Program-made: the position numbers and the translations under genes
NCBI GenBank assembly: GCA_026707745.1
Contig: JAPOWG010000089.1
Location: 62,001 to 126,000, forward strand
DNA: 64,000 nt
Source of the DNA: Chloroflexota bacterium
Lineage (GTDB): Bacteria > Chloroflexota > Anaerolineae > Aggregatilineales > Phototrophicaceae
Direction of reading: 5' to 3'
The notes under the pieces: generated by a model
Database searches by the model: none
What the model was told of the DNA's origin: nothing
What the model saw: the letters and a program-made list of their open reading frames with translations, nothing else
Part shown: piece after piece, positions 55,762 through 64,000 of the stretch
Layout of the letters: each line of letters starts with the position of its first letter
How positions within the stretch are numbered: position 1 is the first letter of the stretch

Positions 55762-56580
55762 TCACCAAATAGGCATCCGACCCAGGATAATAGTCCCAAT
55801 TTTTCTTCACCACCGAAAGCGCCGAGGGGCGCGTAGACTCAACCCGCCGACACAGCGTTCACTTCTCACAGGGCAAAACTTCTCAGTAAAACCAGGAAAG
55901 TAATGCAGATTCTTCAAAAGTAGCGATCTGTAGGGGCGTTTCGCTGAAACGCCCGCAATATATATTCCTCTGCTTGGTTTTTCTCTGTGCTCTCTGTGTT
56001 CTCTGTGGTTAGATTTTTTTTTCACGACTTACTTGCACTTACTTCTGAATCTGCGTACAAAACGGTGATAGTGACTTTGCACTGAAGCCTGCTTGTAGCC
56101 GCTCGGCGTGTAACCGGCGAAAGGGTCTGCCGCGGTCGCGCAAAATCGTAAGCCTTATCGTCGCATGAGCAACGCAGTTTACGTAAACAGGGGCAAGTGT
56201 ACGACTATATTTTTGAAAGGCTTTTCTCTGTGCTCTCAGTAGGACCAACAAAGTCATGCTAATGCACTCCAAAATAATAGTCGGCGGTAGGGGCGACCGA
56301 CCCGCAGTGTCTACGCGCGGCGCCGGGTCGCCCGTAAAACCTAGCCGGAACGGTGGGCGAGCCAAGGCTCGCCCCTGCGGCTCGACGTCGGAATTTGCAT
56401 GACTTACCTGATTCTACTTCTGTGCCGTCGGTGGTTAATAATCAGTCCAATTTGGCATCATATCAGTCGCCGCCAGCTAGATGCGATTGCCCGGCATCCG
56501 CGCCGCCATAGCCGACAAGTTTGCCGAGGTGGTGATAGAATGTGACAGTGAACTGTTGAGCAAACGCTGAAGGATTGACC
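55762..56580. other. Repeat-rich intergenic region
   Basis: About 820 bases without a gene. It holds several palindromes (GGGCGTTTC with GAAACGCCC at 55934-55954; GGGCGACC/GGGTCGCCC near 56285-56330; GGGCGAGCC with GGCTCGCCC at 56355-56374). It also holds a CTCTGTG-type tandem motif near 55982-56012 (partial echoes near 56225 and 56420) and a dispersed repeat at 56097. It resembles a sink of decayed repeats. Confidence 0.6.
56097..56125 (-). repeat. Intergenic dispersed repeat (copy 2, inverted)
   Basis: On the minus strand, CCTTTCGCCGGTTACACGCC and the following GAGCGGCT match the copy at 22660-22688 with few changes. Confidence 0.5.
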
Positions 56581-58983
56581 GTGTTGCGACTGCTGCGAAG
56601 CCATCATACATTGGCGCTCTGCGGTTATCTGCTTGTTACCTTGTATCTGATCTCATCTGTACTAAGCGCCTTTTCCACGCGTTTCCTGGGCGGTGGGACG
56701 GGCGATGCCTACGAGATGGCGCGCCACGTCTGGTGGTACAAGGCAGCCCTGGAAAGCGGCGACGACGTCTTCTACCATTCACTGCTGGCCTACCCGGACG
56801 GTTTTCCGGACACAGCCTTGTGGTCCAGCCCCTTGCAGTACTTTCCCATGTGGCTCTTCGCCTTCGCTATGCCCCTGGCAACTGCATATAACTTGGGACT
56901 TCTCATAACTCTGACCTTGAACGGTTGGGCGATGTACGTCTTCGCCTGCCAACGCATTTCCAGCCGCCACCTTGTTCCTGCCTGGATAGCGGGATTAATC
57001 TTTATGGTCTTCCCGGCAATGCAGGGACATCTATTTGACGGGCATGCTGGCTTGATTGTGCAATGGCCGGTACCGATTCTACTGTTGAGCCTGTTCAAAT
57101 ACGTCGATGCCGGGCGCAAGCGCTGGTTTGCGCTCTCGGTGATCTTTTTCCTCCTCTCCGCGATGGGACACAGTTTGCAATTCTTGTATTTGCTGGCCCC
57201 GCTGATTGCGCTCTTTACCCTGGCGCGTCTTTACCGCAGGGACTACGTAGGCGCGACGCGTACAGTATCGGTCGCGCTTCTCGGGACAATACTCTTGATC
57301 GGATTTCTCTGGCCAGTTGTCGAAAGGATTCTTCAATCTCCACATTACGGCGGGGCGGGCGGCTACGTGCGTTACAGTATCGATCTCTTGGGTCTGGTTA
57401 CGCCTTCTTTCGAGAATCCATTCTGGCGCGATATCGCGTCCCACTCTAGTCGCGTACTCGGTACAAATCTTGGTGAAGGCGCCAGCTATATCGGCGCCAT
57501 CGGCGGGATTCTGGCGCTTGTCGGCTTGCTTTTCCGCCGACAGGCACACTGGTGGTTGCTGGTGGCGGTCGCCGCCTGGTTATTGGCCTTGGGACCCGTG
57601 CTCAAGGTACTTGATGAAGCAGTTTCCGTGTCGGTTGCCGGCTACAGTACCGTTATTCCGCTTCCCTACGCATTCTTGATGAATCTCCCATTCGTAGAAC
57701 TGGCGCGTACCCCGGGGCGGTTTATGTTCCTGTTTTCGGTCGCTCTGTCGATCATGGCGGGCTGGGGTATGTTGGTTCTTTGGGAGGGGCCTTTGTTTCA
57801 GCGACGCAGCCGCCTGATTCGCAATGCTATGGTGGTCTTGCTCGCCTTGCTCATATTTCACGACTATCAGTTGTTTGCGGCATTTCCAAGTGTTCCTGCT
57901 GCTATCCCGCAAGGCATTTTCGACTTGGCAAAACGAAGCGACATCCGCGCCGTCTATAACGTCCCGCACGATCATTTGCTCTCGGCCAAAGAGGCGATGT
58001 ATCTGCAAACGGCGCACGAAAAACCCCTGGTCGCCGGGCACGATACGCGCGTCACACCGGTGGATCCAGCCAGGCTGGTGCTGCTTTCCAGCTTTCATCC
58101 CTTGCTTTTGGCCGAGGCCGGCGCCGACGCGGTGATCATCAATAAAGCCCGCGCCCGGGAAAGCGGTCAATTCAACCTACTCTATCCTCAAGCGCTGGCG
58201 CGCCTGGGCGATCCCATCTTTGAAGACGATAGATTTGCCGTATTTGAATCACGGTCATCCCGACGTAGCGCGACCCGGGAACCGGTTTATTCACTTGTCT
58301 CGGACGCCGGGTCGCACAACGTTTATATCTTTAAGCAGCGACCGGGATGGCTGACCTTCCGCGCGACCTTGGAGGCGGTAAACCGCCGCGTCAATCTCTC
58401 GCTCAACGACGTACCGCTTCAGGCTGTGAACGTCGTCGGTCAGACGGTCTTGTCCATTCCCTTGCCAATCGCGCGCCGGGGTTATAATACCCTGCGCATC
58501 GAGCTGGATCCTCCCTGCCCGGATCGAGTTGATACGACTGTCTTGCTCTGTCACGACGTAACCATGGAAGATGTCGGGATCGAGCAGTTGACCGACGGCG
58601 CGATTTACGATCCGATACGCGTCGCGGGCGGTATTGAGCTGGCGGGCTACCATATGCCGGAAAATATTGCAGGCGAACTCGTCATCCATCTTTGGTGGAG
58701 CTTCGATTCCCCGCGAACCTTTAATGATCAGCGCTTTATACACGTATTAAACGAGGATCGCGTCCTGATGCGGCAGGACGACATTCCTTTCGGGCCGGTG
58801 GAGGCTGGTTCGGACCATTTGGAAACGGTCCGACTGGATGTAAGGGGCTTCGAACCGGGAGAATACCTGGTCTTGACCGGTTGGTACGCGCTGCCGGATA
58901 TGGTGCGCTACGATGTCTTAACCAATGTGGCCGGAGCGCAAAATAGCACAATTGAACTGGGCAGATTTAGCGTCGCTGAATAG
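56581..58983 (+). CDS. Large multi-pass membrane protein (GT-C glycosyltransferase-like)
   Basis: This ~800-aa protein has about ten or more TM helices in residues 10-440. The first extracytoplasmic loop carries acidic residues (GGGTGDAYEMARHVWW) as in GT-C enzymes that use lipid-linked sugars, and a soluble C-terminal half (about 530-800) contains beta-rich domains. GTG 56581 is preferred because AAGGA sits 6 nt upstream; TTG 56575 is too close. It is probably an envelope glycan transferase, but only topology and the acidic loop support this. Confidence 0.75.
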   Translation: MLRLLRSHHTLALCGYLLVTLYLISSVLSAFSTRFLGGGTGDAYEMARHVWWYKAALESGDDVFYHSLLAYPDGFPDTALWSSPLQYFPMWLFAFAMPLATAYNLGLLITLTLNGWAMYVFACQRISSRHLVPAWIAGLIFMVFPAMQGHLFDGHAGLIVQWPVPILLLSLFKYVDAGRKRWFALSVIFFLLSAMGHSLQFLYLLAPLIALFTLARLYRRDYVGATRTVSVALLGTILLIGFLWPVVERILQSPHYGGAGGYVRYSIDLLGLVTPSFENPFWRDIASHSSRVLGTNLGEGASYIGAIGGILALVGLLFRRQAHWWLLVAVAAWLLALGPVLKVLDEAVSVSVAGYSTVIPLPYAFLMNLPFVELARTPGRFMFLFSVALSIMAGWGMLVLWEGPLFQRRSRLIRNAMVVLLALLIFHDYQLFAAFPSVPAAIPQGIFDLAKRSDIRAVYNVPHDHLLSAKEAMYLQTAHEKPLVAGHDTRVTPVDPARLVLLSSFHPLLLAEAGADAVIINKARARESGQFNLLYPQALARLGDPIFEDDRFAVFESRSSRRSATREPVYSLVSDAGSHNVYIFKQRPGWLTFRATLEAVNRRVNLSLNDVPLQAVNVVGQTVLSIPLPIARRGYNTLRIELDPPCPDRVDTTVLLCHDVTMEDVGIEQLTDGAIYDPIRVAGGIELAGYHMPENIAGELVIHLWWSFDSPRTFNDQRFIHVLNEDRVLMRQDDIPFGPVEAGSDHLETVRLDVRGFEPGEYLVLTGWYALPDMVRYDVLTNVAGAQNSTIELGRFSVAE

Positions 58984-59129
58984 CGATATGCTGGTCACAA
59001 ATTTCCGATACCCGGTCGTGGCCTGGCGATGAGACTCTGCGCCAGAAGTCGGTCTTCTATAAGACTATGGCAAGAATTAGACGCCACACTTTTATCGAGG
59101 CTTCTCGAAACATGCGTGGAGATACGAAC

Positions 59130-60899
59130 GTGAATCAAGTCAAACGTTTACGAATACCGGTTGTTCTGCTCTTGCTGGTGATGGCGTCGTCATCATTAAC
59201 TTACGCGGCGGACTTCGATACGACGAACTATCGCAAGACCATGATCCAATTGCTAGCCGCGACATTTGATGTGGCGCGCGGTCGCCAGTCCGACCTGGAA
59301 ATCTATGATGCCATCGCCGAGTCGGGCGATACGCTCTATGTCGCCCCGTTGATCGACATCGCGTACTTCGCGCGCAACGCGACCTTGAACCGCTCTGTCA
59401 TCAATGCGTTGAACACGCTGACCGGCGAAGACATGGACTGGCGCGGCTACTTTGAATGGGCCGGGAGGAACGATATCGCCCTGCCGCCAGCCTATGAAGA
59501 ATTCAAGGGACAGGTCTTGGCCGCCTTCGTCGATGCGGAATTCATGCGTTTCTTCGCTCCCGGCGTCCTGGACACGGCAAGAATCAATCTGGTTGAACCG
59601 GTCTGGGGCGGCGTCACGGTGGACGGCATCCCATCGCTGGTCAATGCGCGGCAGATCAGCCCGGAAGACGCGGCCACAGAAGGTCATGAGTTCGAGGACT
59701 TCTGTCGTGATTTCGATTGCAGCTATCCGGCGGCGGACGAATTGGTCTTCGGTGTCAGCCTGGACGGGGACAGCCGCGCTTATCCGCTGCGTCTATTGAA
59801 TTGGCACGAGATGTTCAACGACGTTATCGGCCACGCGCCCATGTATGACGCGCCTGATGGCGAGCAGGTTTGTAGCTTCCGCGCTCCTGCAACCTTTGTG
59901 GCTCGCGGGCGCGCGAACAATGATTGGATTCTCGTCCAAGGCCAATCCGCGGCTTGCCCGCGAGATGGTTGGCTGCAAATTGAAGACATTGAATGGGAAG
60001 GCGACGACGCAGAGTGGGAGAACCTGCCTGATCTTGGCGCCGGCGCAGAAGCGACGGACGACGGTCCCGCCGGACGGGTTCGCGGACGCCCGGTCATGCT
60101 GGCTTACTGCACGCTTTGTGGCGCCGGCGTTCTATACGACGTCCAAATTGCCGATTTGACCTACACGGATCTCGACGGTGAGATCGTGAAACTTGGCGAT
60201 ACTGTCCTGGAGTTTGGATCGTCGGGTCTATTGATGCGCTCCAACAAACTCATGTACGATCGCAATACCGATACCGTCTGGAATGCGATTACCGGAACCC
60301 CCGCCTTTGGCCCGCTGGCCTCGAGCGACATCGTTTTGGACCTGCTTCCGGTTGTGGTCGTGGACTGGGCGAGCTGGCTGGAAAAGCATCCGGATACCAG
60401 CGTCTTGAGTTTGGACACCGGTTTCCTGCGCAACTACACCAATGGCGCCGCCTACAGCGACTATTTCAACAGCACTGAATTGATGTTCCCCTCCTGGCAG
60501 CAGGATACCGCGCTGGTCGAAAACAAGGACATGGTATTCGCCTTGCGCCTGCAGGGGGAGGCAAAGGCCTATCCGCTGGAAACGATCATTCCCGAGCGCG
60601 TCATCAACGATCGCGTCGGTGCGACCAACCTGGTTATCGTCGCTGACGCCTCGCCCGAGCGAGACTTTTTCGAACCTGGCGGGGCTGCCGTCCGCGCTTA
60701 CGAGAGCGATGGGCGCCATTTCAGCGCGGGCGCTGACAAGTCGACGCTCATCAGCGAAGATGGCCGCGACTGGCAAATAGCCGAGGACGCGCTGATCGCG
60801 GCGAATGGCGAAAGGCTGGAGCGCATCGGCGGGCATCTGGCTTTTTGGTTCGGCTGGTTCGGCTTCTATCCCGATACGCTGCTTTACGGCGCCGATTAG
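59130..60899 (+). CDS. Secreted DUF3179 protein, long form
   Basis: This 589-aa protein has a signal peptide (VVLLLLVMASSSLTYAAD). GTG 59130 with GGAG 8 nt upstream is the preferred start; ATG 59067 or 59112 would add 15-21 residues. The DUF3179 blocks are present but altered: YCTLCGAGVLYDV instead of FCPLCNSA, NTDTVWNAITGTPAFGPL, and HLAFWFGWFGFYPDT at the end. An extra ~100-residue insertion (about 250-320) with three cysteines, and an added N-terminal ~150 residues, distinguish it from the array at 12-16 kb. Function not established. Confidence 0.84.
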   Translation: MNQVKRLRIPVVLLLLVMASSSLTYAADFDTTNYRKTMIQLLAATFDVARGRQSDLEIYDAIAESGDTLYVAPLIDIAYFARNATLNRSVINALNTLTGEDMDWRGYFEWAGRNDIALPPAYEEFKGQVLAAFVDAEFMRFFAPGVLDTARINLVEPVWGGVTVDGIPSLVNARQISPEDAATEGHEFEDFCRDFDCSYPAADELVFGVSLDGDSRAYPLRLLNWHEMFNDVIGHAPMYDAPDGEQVCSFRAPATFVARGRANNDWILVQGQSAACPRDGWLQIEDIEWEGDDAEWENLPDLGAGAEATDDGPAGRVRGRPVMLAYCTLCGAGVLYDVQIADLTYTDLDGEIVKLGDTVLEFGSSGLLMRSNKLMYDRNTDTVWNAITGTPAFGPLASSDIVLDLLPVVVVDWASWLEKHPDTSVLSLDTGFLRNYTNGAAYSDYFNSTELMFPSWQQDTALVENKDMVFALRLQGEAKAYPLETIIPERVINDRVGATNLVIVADASPERDFFEPGGAAVRAYESDGRHFSAGADKSTLISEDGRDWQIAEDALIAANGERLERIGGHLAFWFGWFGFYPDTLLYGAD

Positions 60900-60913
60900 G
60901 GACGTCGGCGATT

Positions 60914-61381
60914 CTATCGCCGCTTGGGCTTGCGCTTGCGCCTGATGCCGATGTCGGAGAGATCTAAATCGTGATGTCGCTGGCTGGTGTAACGCGCATG
61001 CGGCGCGCCGGTCAAACGCTCTCGCCTTTTGGCTAAAACCTCAGTCCAGATTTCGCCGCGCTTGTTCCGCAAGTATCTGGAGCTTGATGCTGTATTGTAT
61101 CCGTCTTGTTTGCCGCCGGGCTCCTTCGAGCCTTGCTTCAACGAATACGCATCGTCCCAGTCACGTTGCGCGGCCGCGACTTCTGCCATATCCACGTAGT
61201 AGCGAACACCGAGTGCCAAGCCAAAAACACCGCCGGCAATCAGACCGAGTTCCGCGCCTGTCTGCTGCGCCAGAACGCCTCCCGCGAGCGCGCAGAGCAG
61301 TGCCGCGCCTACGCAGATCGCGCCCGCGCTAGCGATTGCCCGTATCGATACCCGGAATCCCACGGACGCTGACCTTTTCAT
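60914..61381 (-). CDS. Small membrane protein with glycine-rich hydrophobic segment (1)
   Basis: This ~155-aa protein has two hydrophobic stretches rich in Gly and Ala (AIASAGAICVGAALLCALAGGVLA, AELGLIAGGVFGLALGVRYY), then a basic tail (RRKRKPKRR). ATG 61381 is used; the gene then overlaps the 3' end of its upstream neighbour by 53 bases. It is the last of four same-strand small membrane proteins (60.9-62.6 kb) with glycine-zipper-like segments. No function is recognised. Confidence 0.6.
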   Translation of the reverse strand: MKRSASVGFRVSIRAIASAGAICVGAALLCALAGGVLAQQTGAELGLIAGGVFGLALGVRYYVDMAEVAAAQRDWDDAYSLKQGSKEPGGKQDGYNTASSSRYLRNKRGEIWTEVLAKRRERLTGAPHARYTSQRHHDLDLSDIGIRRKRKPKRR

Positions 61382-61679
61382 TCGGTTTATCCATAGCCCA
61401 CTGAGCATCGCGTTCTCGCAGATCGTAGGAATCGCGGTAGGCTTCGCGGACTAAGTTGCGGCGGGCGGTGGTGATGAGGTTGTCGTCATGCAGGCCCGCC
61501 GCTTCGTATTCGAAAGCGGGACTCGCGGCGCCCGCTCGGTGCATGCCGATGATGACGCCGACGCTCGCGCCGACGACCGCCCCGGCTATCGCGCCTTCGG
61601 GAAGCCCTGCCGCCAGCAGGATACCGGCGACCGCGCCCAAGGCGGCCGAGACAAACGCGTACAAAAGCAGCCTGATCAC
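61329..61679 (-). CDS. Small membrane protein with glycine-zipper segments (2)
   Basis: This 116-aa protein has two glycine-zipper-like TM segments (FVSAALGAVAGILLAAGLPE, IAGAVVGASVGVIIGMHRAG), followed by a charged soluble tail. It belongs to the four-gene set on the minus strand. Function unknown. Confidence 0.65.
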   Translation of the reverse strand: MIRLLLYAFVSAALGAVAGILLAAGLPEGAIAGAVVGASVGVIIGMHRAGAASPAFEYEAAGLHDDNLITTARRNLVREAYRDSYDLRERDAQWAMDKPNEKVSVRGIPGIDTGNR

Positions 61680-61718
61680 GTGATGCAGTCCCTAATCCAT
61701 AGCCCGATTATACCAGAG

Positions 61719-62045
61719 CTAGTCGTCGCGAATCTTTGAATCCAGGTAATCCAGCCCGGGCGATCCTCGCAGTTGATGACGCTCATGGGCGCGGGATACA
61801 TCCTTGCCCCGCGCATCGCGCAGGCGCGCTTGACGCCGCGCTTCTTCGGGATCGACTTTGGCGGCGTCGACGGCGGCGCGATGAGCATGGATGCGACCGG
61901 CCAGCAGCGCGCCGACGCTACCGCCGATGATGACACCGCCGAATAGACCCTCGACCATGCCTTCTGCCAGAAAGAAGAACGCCACCGCGCCGATGACCGC
62001 GCCCAGCAGGGCGCCCGAAGCTATGTGGCGGATGAAGTTGGGCAT
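61719..62045 (-). CDS. Small membrane protein with glycine-zipper segments (3)
   Basis: This 108-aa protein has two small-residue-rich TM segments (ASGALLGAVIGAVAFFFLAE, LFGGVIIGGSVGALLAGRIH) and an Arg-rich tail (DPEEARRQARLRDARGK). It sits in the same cluster and orientation as its neighbours. Function unknown. Confidence 0.65.
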   Translation of the reverse strand: MPNFIRHIASGALLGAVIGAVAFFFLAEGMVEGLFGGVIIGGSVGALLAGRIHAHRAAVDAAKVDPEEARRQARLRDARGKDVSRAHERHQLRGSPGLDYLDSKIRDD

Positions 62046-62057
62046 GGGTGATCACTT

Positions 62058-62579
62058 TCATATATTGCATATTTCTCGTACATGACTGTCATGCAGCTTG
62101 AACCATTCCCCTCTTTGACGTTGCTCGGCATACCGCTGATGTAATTGCCATTCAAGAGTTGGGGCGTCTTCTGTCTGTATGACGGCGACGACTTCTATCT
62201 CAAATGGAAGCGCCAGCGCAAACTCGTTGAATCGGCGGAAAGGGTTGTTCGTTCTCCCGATCTTGTAATATTTGCTTATGTCAACGTCCTGGATCACATA
62301 AACGTAACCAGCGGGATGCTGTGTGGGCGGCAACGTGCCTGGATCGTCAAATTCGCAGCGGGGCGCATAGCGGCCGCTTGAATGAAACAGGAAAAGGGCG
62401 CTTGAGACTACGACGGCTCCAATCAATGCGCCTATCACCCTGTTTTTTCCTGCAACTGCGGTTATCACAGCGCCAATTGCGGCGCCGACTACCGTGCCGA
62501 TTGCGACTGGCAGACCGAAATGGCTTGCCACTAGCACACCCAAAAGGAAGGATGCGCCTGAGAAAATCATCACTTTCAT
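62058..62579 (-). CDS. Membrane-anchored GIY-YIG-like (T5orf172-type) protein
   Basis: This 173-aa protein has two glycine-rich TM segments (residues about 3-25 and 28-68), then a T5orf172/GIY-YIG-like domain. The opening strand is GYVYVIQ, then YYKIGRTNNPFRRFNEFALALP (the GIY-YIG Arg/Asn helix), EVVAVIQTEDAPTLEWQLHQRY, and GEWFKLHDSHVREI. The domain family includes nuclease-like and DNA-binding proteins. Tethering it to a membrane is unusual. First gene of the glycine-zipper cluster. Confidence 0.72.
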   Translation of the reverse strand: MKVMIFSGASFLLGVLVASHFGLPVAIGTVVGAAIGAVITAVAGKNRVIGALIGAVVVSSALFLFHSSGRYAPRCEFDDPGTLPPTQHPAGYVYVIQDVDISKYYKIGRTNNPFRRFNEFALALPFEIEVVAVIQTEDAPTLEWQLHQRYAEQRQRGEWFKLHDSHVREICNI

Positions 62580-62706
62580 TTGTCAAGCCCTCCCAATTAG
62601 ATCTACGCGATTCAGGTTTATTCGTTGTATCACAAACCTGTTTATCTCTACAATCGGGTCTATAGACTTTTAAGTACAGTTCAGCCTCGATAGGATTCTT
62701 CGGCGG

Positions 62707-63444
62707 CTAATTCTTCCCAGCAAAAAACGCCTCCATAATCCCCCGCACCTCATCCGACACCAGCCGCTCGGCGATGATTTCCAACTCCGCGTCAATCGTC
62801 TCCCGCACCACCTGCGCGCTCCCGCGCCGGAGAAGCATCTTGGTCCGGCGCAGCGCCTCGGGAGGCTTTGCCGCCAATTGCCCCGCCTTCGACCAGGCCA
62901 AGGCATCAAGCTCATCCGCCGCGACCACTTCATTGACGATGCCGCAGTCCCGCGCCTTTTCAGCCGAAAAAGCCTCGCCCAGCAGCAGCAACTCTGCCGC
63001 CCGACCATAACCGGCCATGCGCGGCAGCAGATAGGTCGACGCCGCTTCCGGCACTAGCCCCAAGTCGATGAAGGGCAGGCGAAAAATTGCGCCTGCCGCC
63101 GCGTAAACCAGATCGCAATGCAGCAGCATCGTCACGCCCACGCCCACAGCCACGCCATTGACCGCCGCCACAATCGGCGTACCCGCGCTTGCAATCGCCT
63201 TGATGAAATTCGCCGGCGCGACCGAGCCGGGATCGCTCAGGAAGCTGTTGAGATCGTTGCCGGCGCTGAAACTGTCCCCGCTGCCGGTGATGAAAATAAC
63301 GCGGATGTCATCGTCGCGGTCAGCGCCTTCGATGGCTTCGCGTAATGCGTCATACATGCCCGGCGTCAGCGCGTTTTTCTTCCCCAGCCGGTTGATTTGG
63401 GCGCGCAGGATTCCCTGCTCACGAGACGTGATAACATCCTTCAT
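62707..63444 (-). CDS. Enoyl-CoA hydratase/isomerase family protein
   Basis: A 245-aa crotonase-fold enzyme. The CoA-binding oxyanion segment is SGDSFSAGNDLNSFL, and [23 protein letters not shown] is the second half of the oxyanion hole. FRLPFIDLGLVPEAASTYLLPRMAG holds the Glu-type catalytic position seen in this family. It acts in fatty-acid or aromatic degradation. Two ATGs occur in a row; the second (63444) has AAGGAG at better spacing. Confidence 0.92.
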   Translation of the reverse strand: MKDVITSREQGILRAQINRLGKKNALTPGMYDALREAIEGADRDDDIRVIFITGSGDSFSAGNDLNSFLSDPGSVAPANFIKAIASAGTPIVAAVNGVAVGVGVTMLLHCDLVYAAAGAIFRLPFIDLGLVPEAASTYLLPRMAGYGRAAELLLLGEAFSAEKARDCGIVNEVVAADELDALAWSKAGQLAAKPPEALRRTKMLLRRGSAQVVRETIDAELEIIAERLVSDEVRGIMEAFFAGKN

Positions 63445-63524
63445 CATGATCTCCTTTCACAATTACGAAGTGGTACATTTACAGCAGTTCCAGACCCTAG
63501 TGGCTCCAAATTACGGAGAAAACT

Positions 63525-63569
63525 CCCCTTCTCCCCTTGTGGGAGAAGGGGCTGGGGGATGAGGGGTTT
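63525..63569. repeat. Dispersed palindromic repeat (copy 3)
   Basis: CCCCTTCTCCC, a 5-nt loop and GGGAGAAGGGG, followed by CTGGGGGATGAGGGGTTTAG. It is the same layout as copies 1 and 2. It lies between the hydratase and glycosyltransferase genes. Confidence 0.65.
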
Positions 63570-63604
63570 AGTAACATCGATATTTTCACAATTAACTTGG
63601 AACA

Positions 63605-64000
63605 CTACAATGTTTCCAGAATCGACTCAACTTCCTTGAGCCGCTGATCATAACGATGATTCGCCAGCACATGCGCCCGCGCCTTCTCAGCAATCCGCTG
63701 ACGCTCCTCGTCATGCGCCAAATAATACTGCGCCTTGGCCCGCAAGTCCTCTGTATCGCTGTATGTCACCAAATGCTCGCCGACCTCAAACCACTCATGC
63801 ACCCCCGGCCGATCATCGACGATCTGGAAAGTCCCGACGGCGGCGGTCTCGAACAGCCGCATATTGCCCCCGTAGCGCATGAAATCGCCATGCGCGTTGA
63901 TACTGATCTTAACCGATGACAAGACGCGCAGCATCTCCCGGCCCAGCGCGTAGCCCCGGTGAAAGGGCCGCAGCATTTCCGGCACTTCGTGCATGCTCCA
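63605..64000 (-). CDS. Glycosyltransferase, C-terminal part (cut by window edge)
   Basis: The frame is open to the window end (reading WSM before MHEVPEML), so the gene starts beyond the window. The visible ~130 residues match the C-terminal donor-binding lobe of CgeB-like/Glyco_trans_1_2 enzymes: SVKISINAHGDFMRYGGNMRLFETAAVGTFQIVDDRPG, then FEVGEHLVTYSDTEDLRAKAQYYLAHDEER. The role is envelope or spore-type glycan synthesis by family, not shown here. Confidence 0.85.
   Translation of the reverse strand, partial: WSMHEVPEMLRPFHRGYALGREMLRVLSSVKISINAHGDFMRYGGNMRLFETAAVGTFQIVDDRPGVHEWFEVGEHLVTYSDTEDLRAKAQYYLAHDEERQRIAEKARAHVLANHRYDQRLKEVESILETL

Noticed and set aside
1..64000. tRNA, rRNA, insertion sequence, integrase or replication origin
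   Set aside because: None was recognisable by reading; a tRNAscan or ISfinder run would be decisive and could not be done here.

Overview
The window looks like a piece of a moderately GC-rich chromosome of an uncultured Chloroflexota (Anaerolineae-like) bacterium. This is an inference. It rests on secreted proteins with Thr-Pro linkers and C-terminal bacterial SH3 domains, several DUF3179 proteins, a TIR/WD40 receptor-like protein, a DtxR regulator, a large amino-acid ABC transporter and short GC-rich dispersed palindromes. No rRNA, tRNA, insertion sequence or CRISPR array was found. Both ends cut a gene: leuS on the left and a glycosyltransferase on the right.

Layout: 0-3.5 kb, the end of leuS and two tandemly duplicated secreted FN3/SH3 proteins. 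3.6-3.9 kb, a small SelW-like selenoprotein gene whose in-frame TGA lies in a CxxU motif and is followed by a bacterial-type SECIS hairpin. 4.1-12.3 kb, a general L-amino-acid (Aap/Bzt-type) ABC transporter with two separately terminated substrate-binding proteins, two permeases (one of 1133 aa) and an ATPase. 12.4-16.5 kb, three tandem DUF3179 proteins, one fused to a DsbA-like thioredoxin domain; a fourth lies at 59-61 kb. 16.7-24.9 kb, an SGNH hydrolase, radA, asnS, a Sua5-type enzyme, a nucleotide-sugar-epimerase-like protein and a GT4 glycosyltransferase. 25-28.3 kb, a TIR-TM-WD40 protein. 28.5-37.6 kb, a 5'-nucleotidase, two GNATs, an SDR, a beta-helix/SH3 protein, a DnaQ-like exonuclease, a candidate structured small RNA, an HtrA-type protease and a DnaJ-like chaperone. 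37.8-50.8 kb, DtxR, NUDIX, an atypical OmpR-type regulator, a C-N hydrolase, an AT-rich FRG-domain gene, a D-aminoacylase-like protein, a band-7 protein, a serine-hydrolase pseudogene, a Nal1-like protease, a threonine-synthase-like enzyme, moaA and an SDR. 50.8-64 kb, a TPR/SH3 membrane protein, MscS, a large GT-C-like membrane protein, the fourth DUF3179 protein, a cluster of glycine-zipper membrane proteins including one with a GIY-YIG-like domain, an enoyl-CoA hydratase and a partial glycosyltransferase.

The strongest items are the selenoprotein with its bSECIS element, and the structured small RNA at about 34.45-34.62 kb. The RNA has an extended -10 promoter, a 13-nt perfect match to the 16S anti-Shine-Dalgarno tail, a 9-codon ORF and a terminator. 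A ~100-residue cysteine module shared by three secreted SH3 proteins is also notable. The TIR-WD40 and FRG genes are the only defence-flavoured loci seen; neither sits in an obvious multi-gene defence island.
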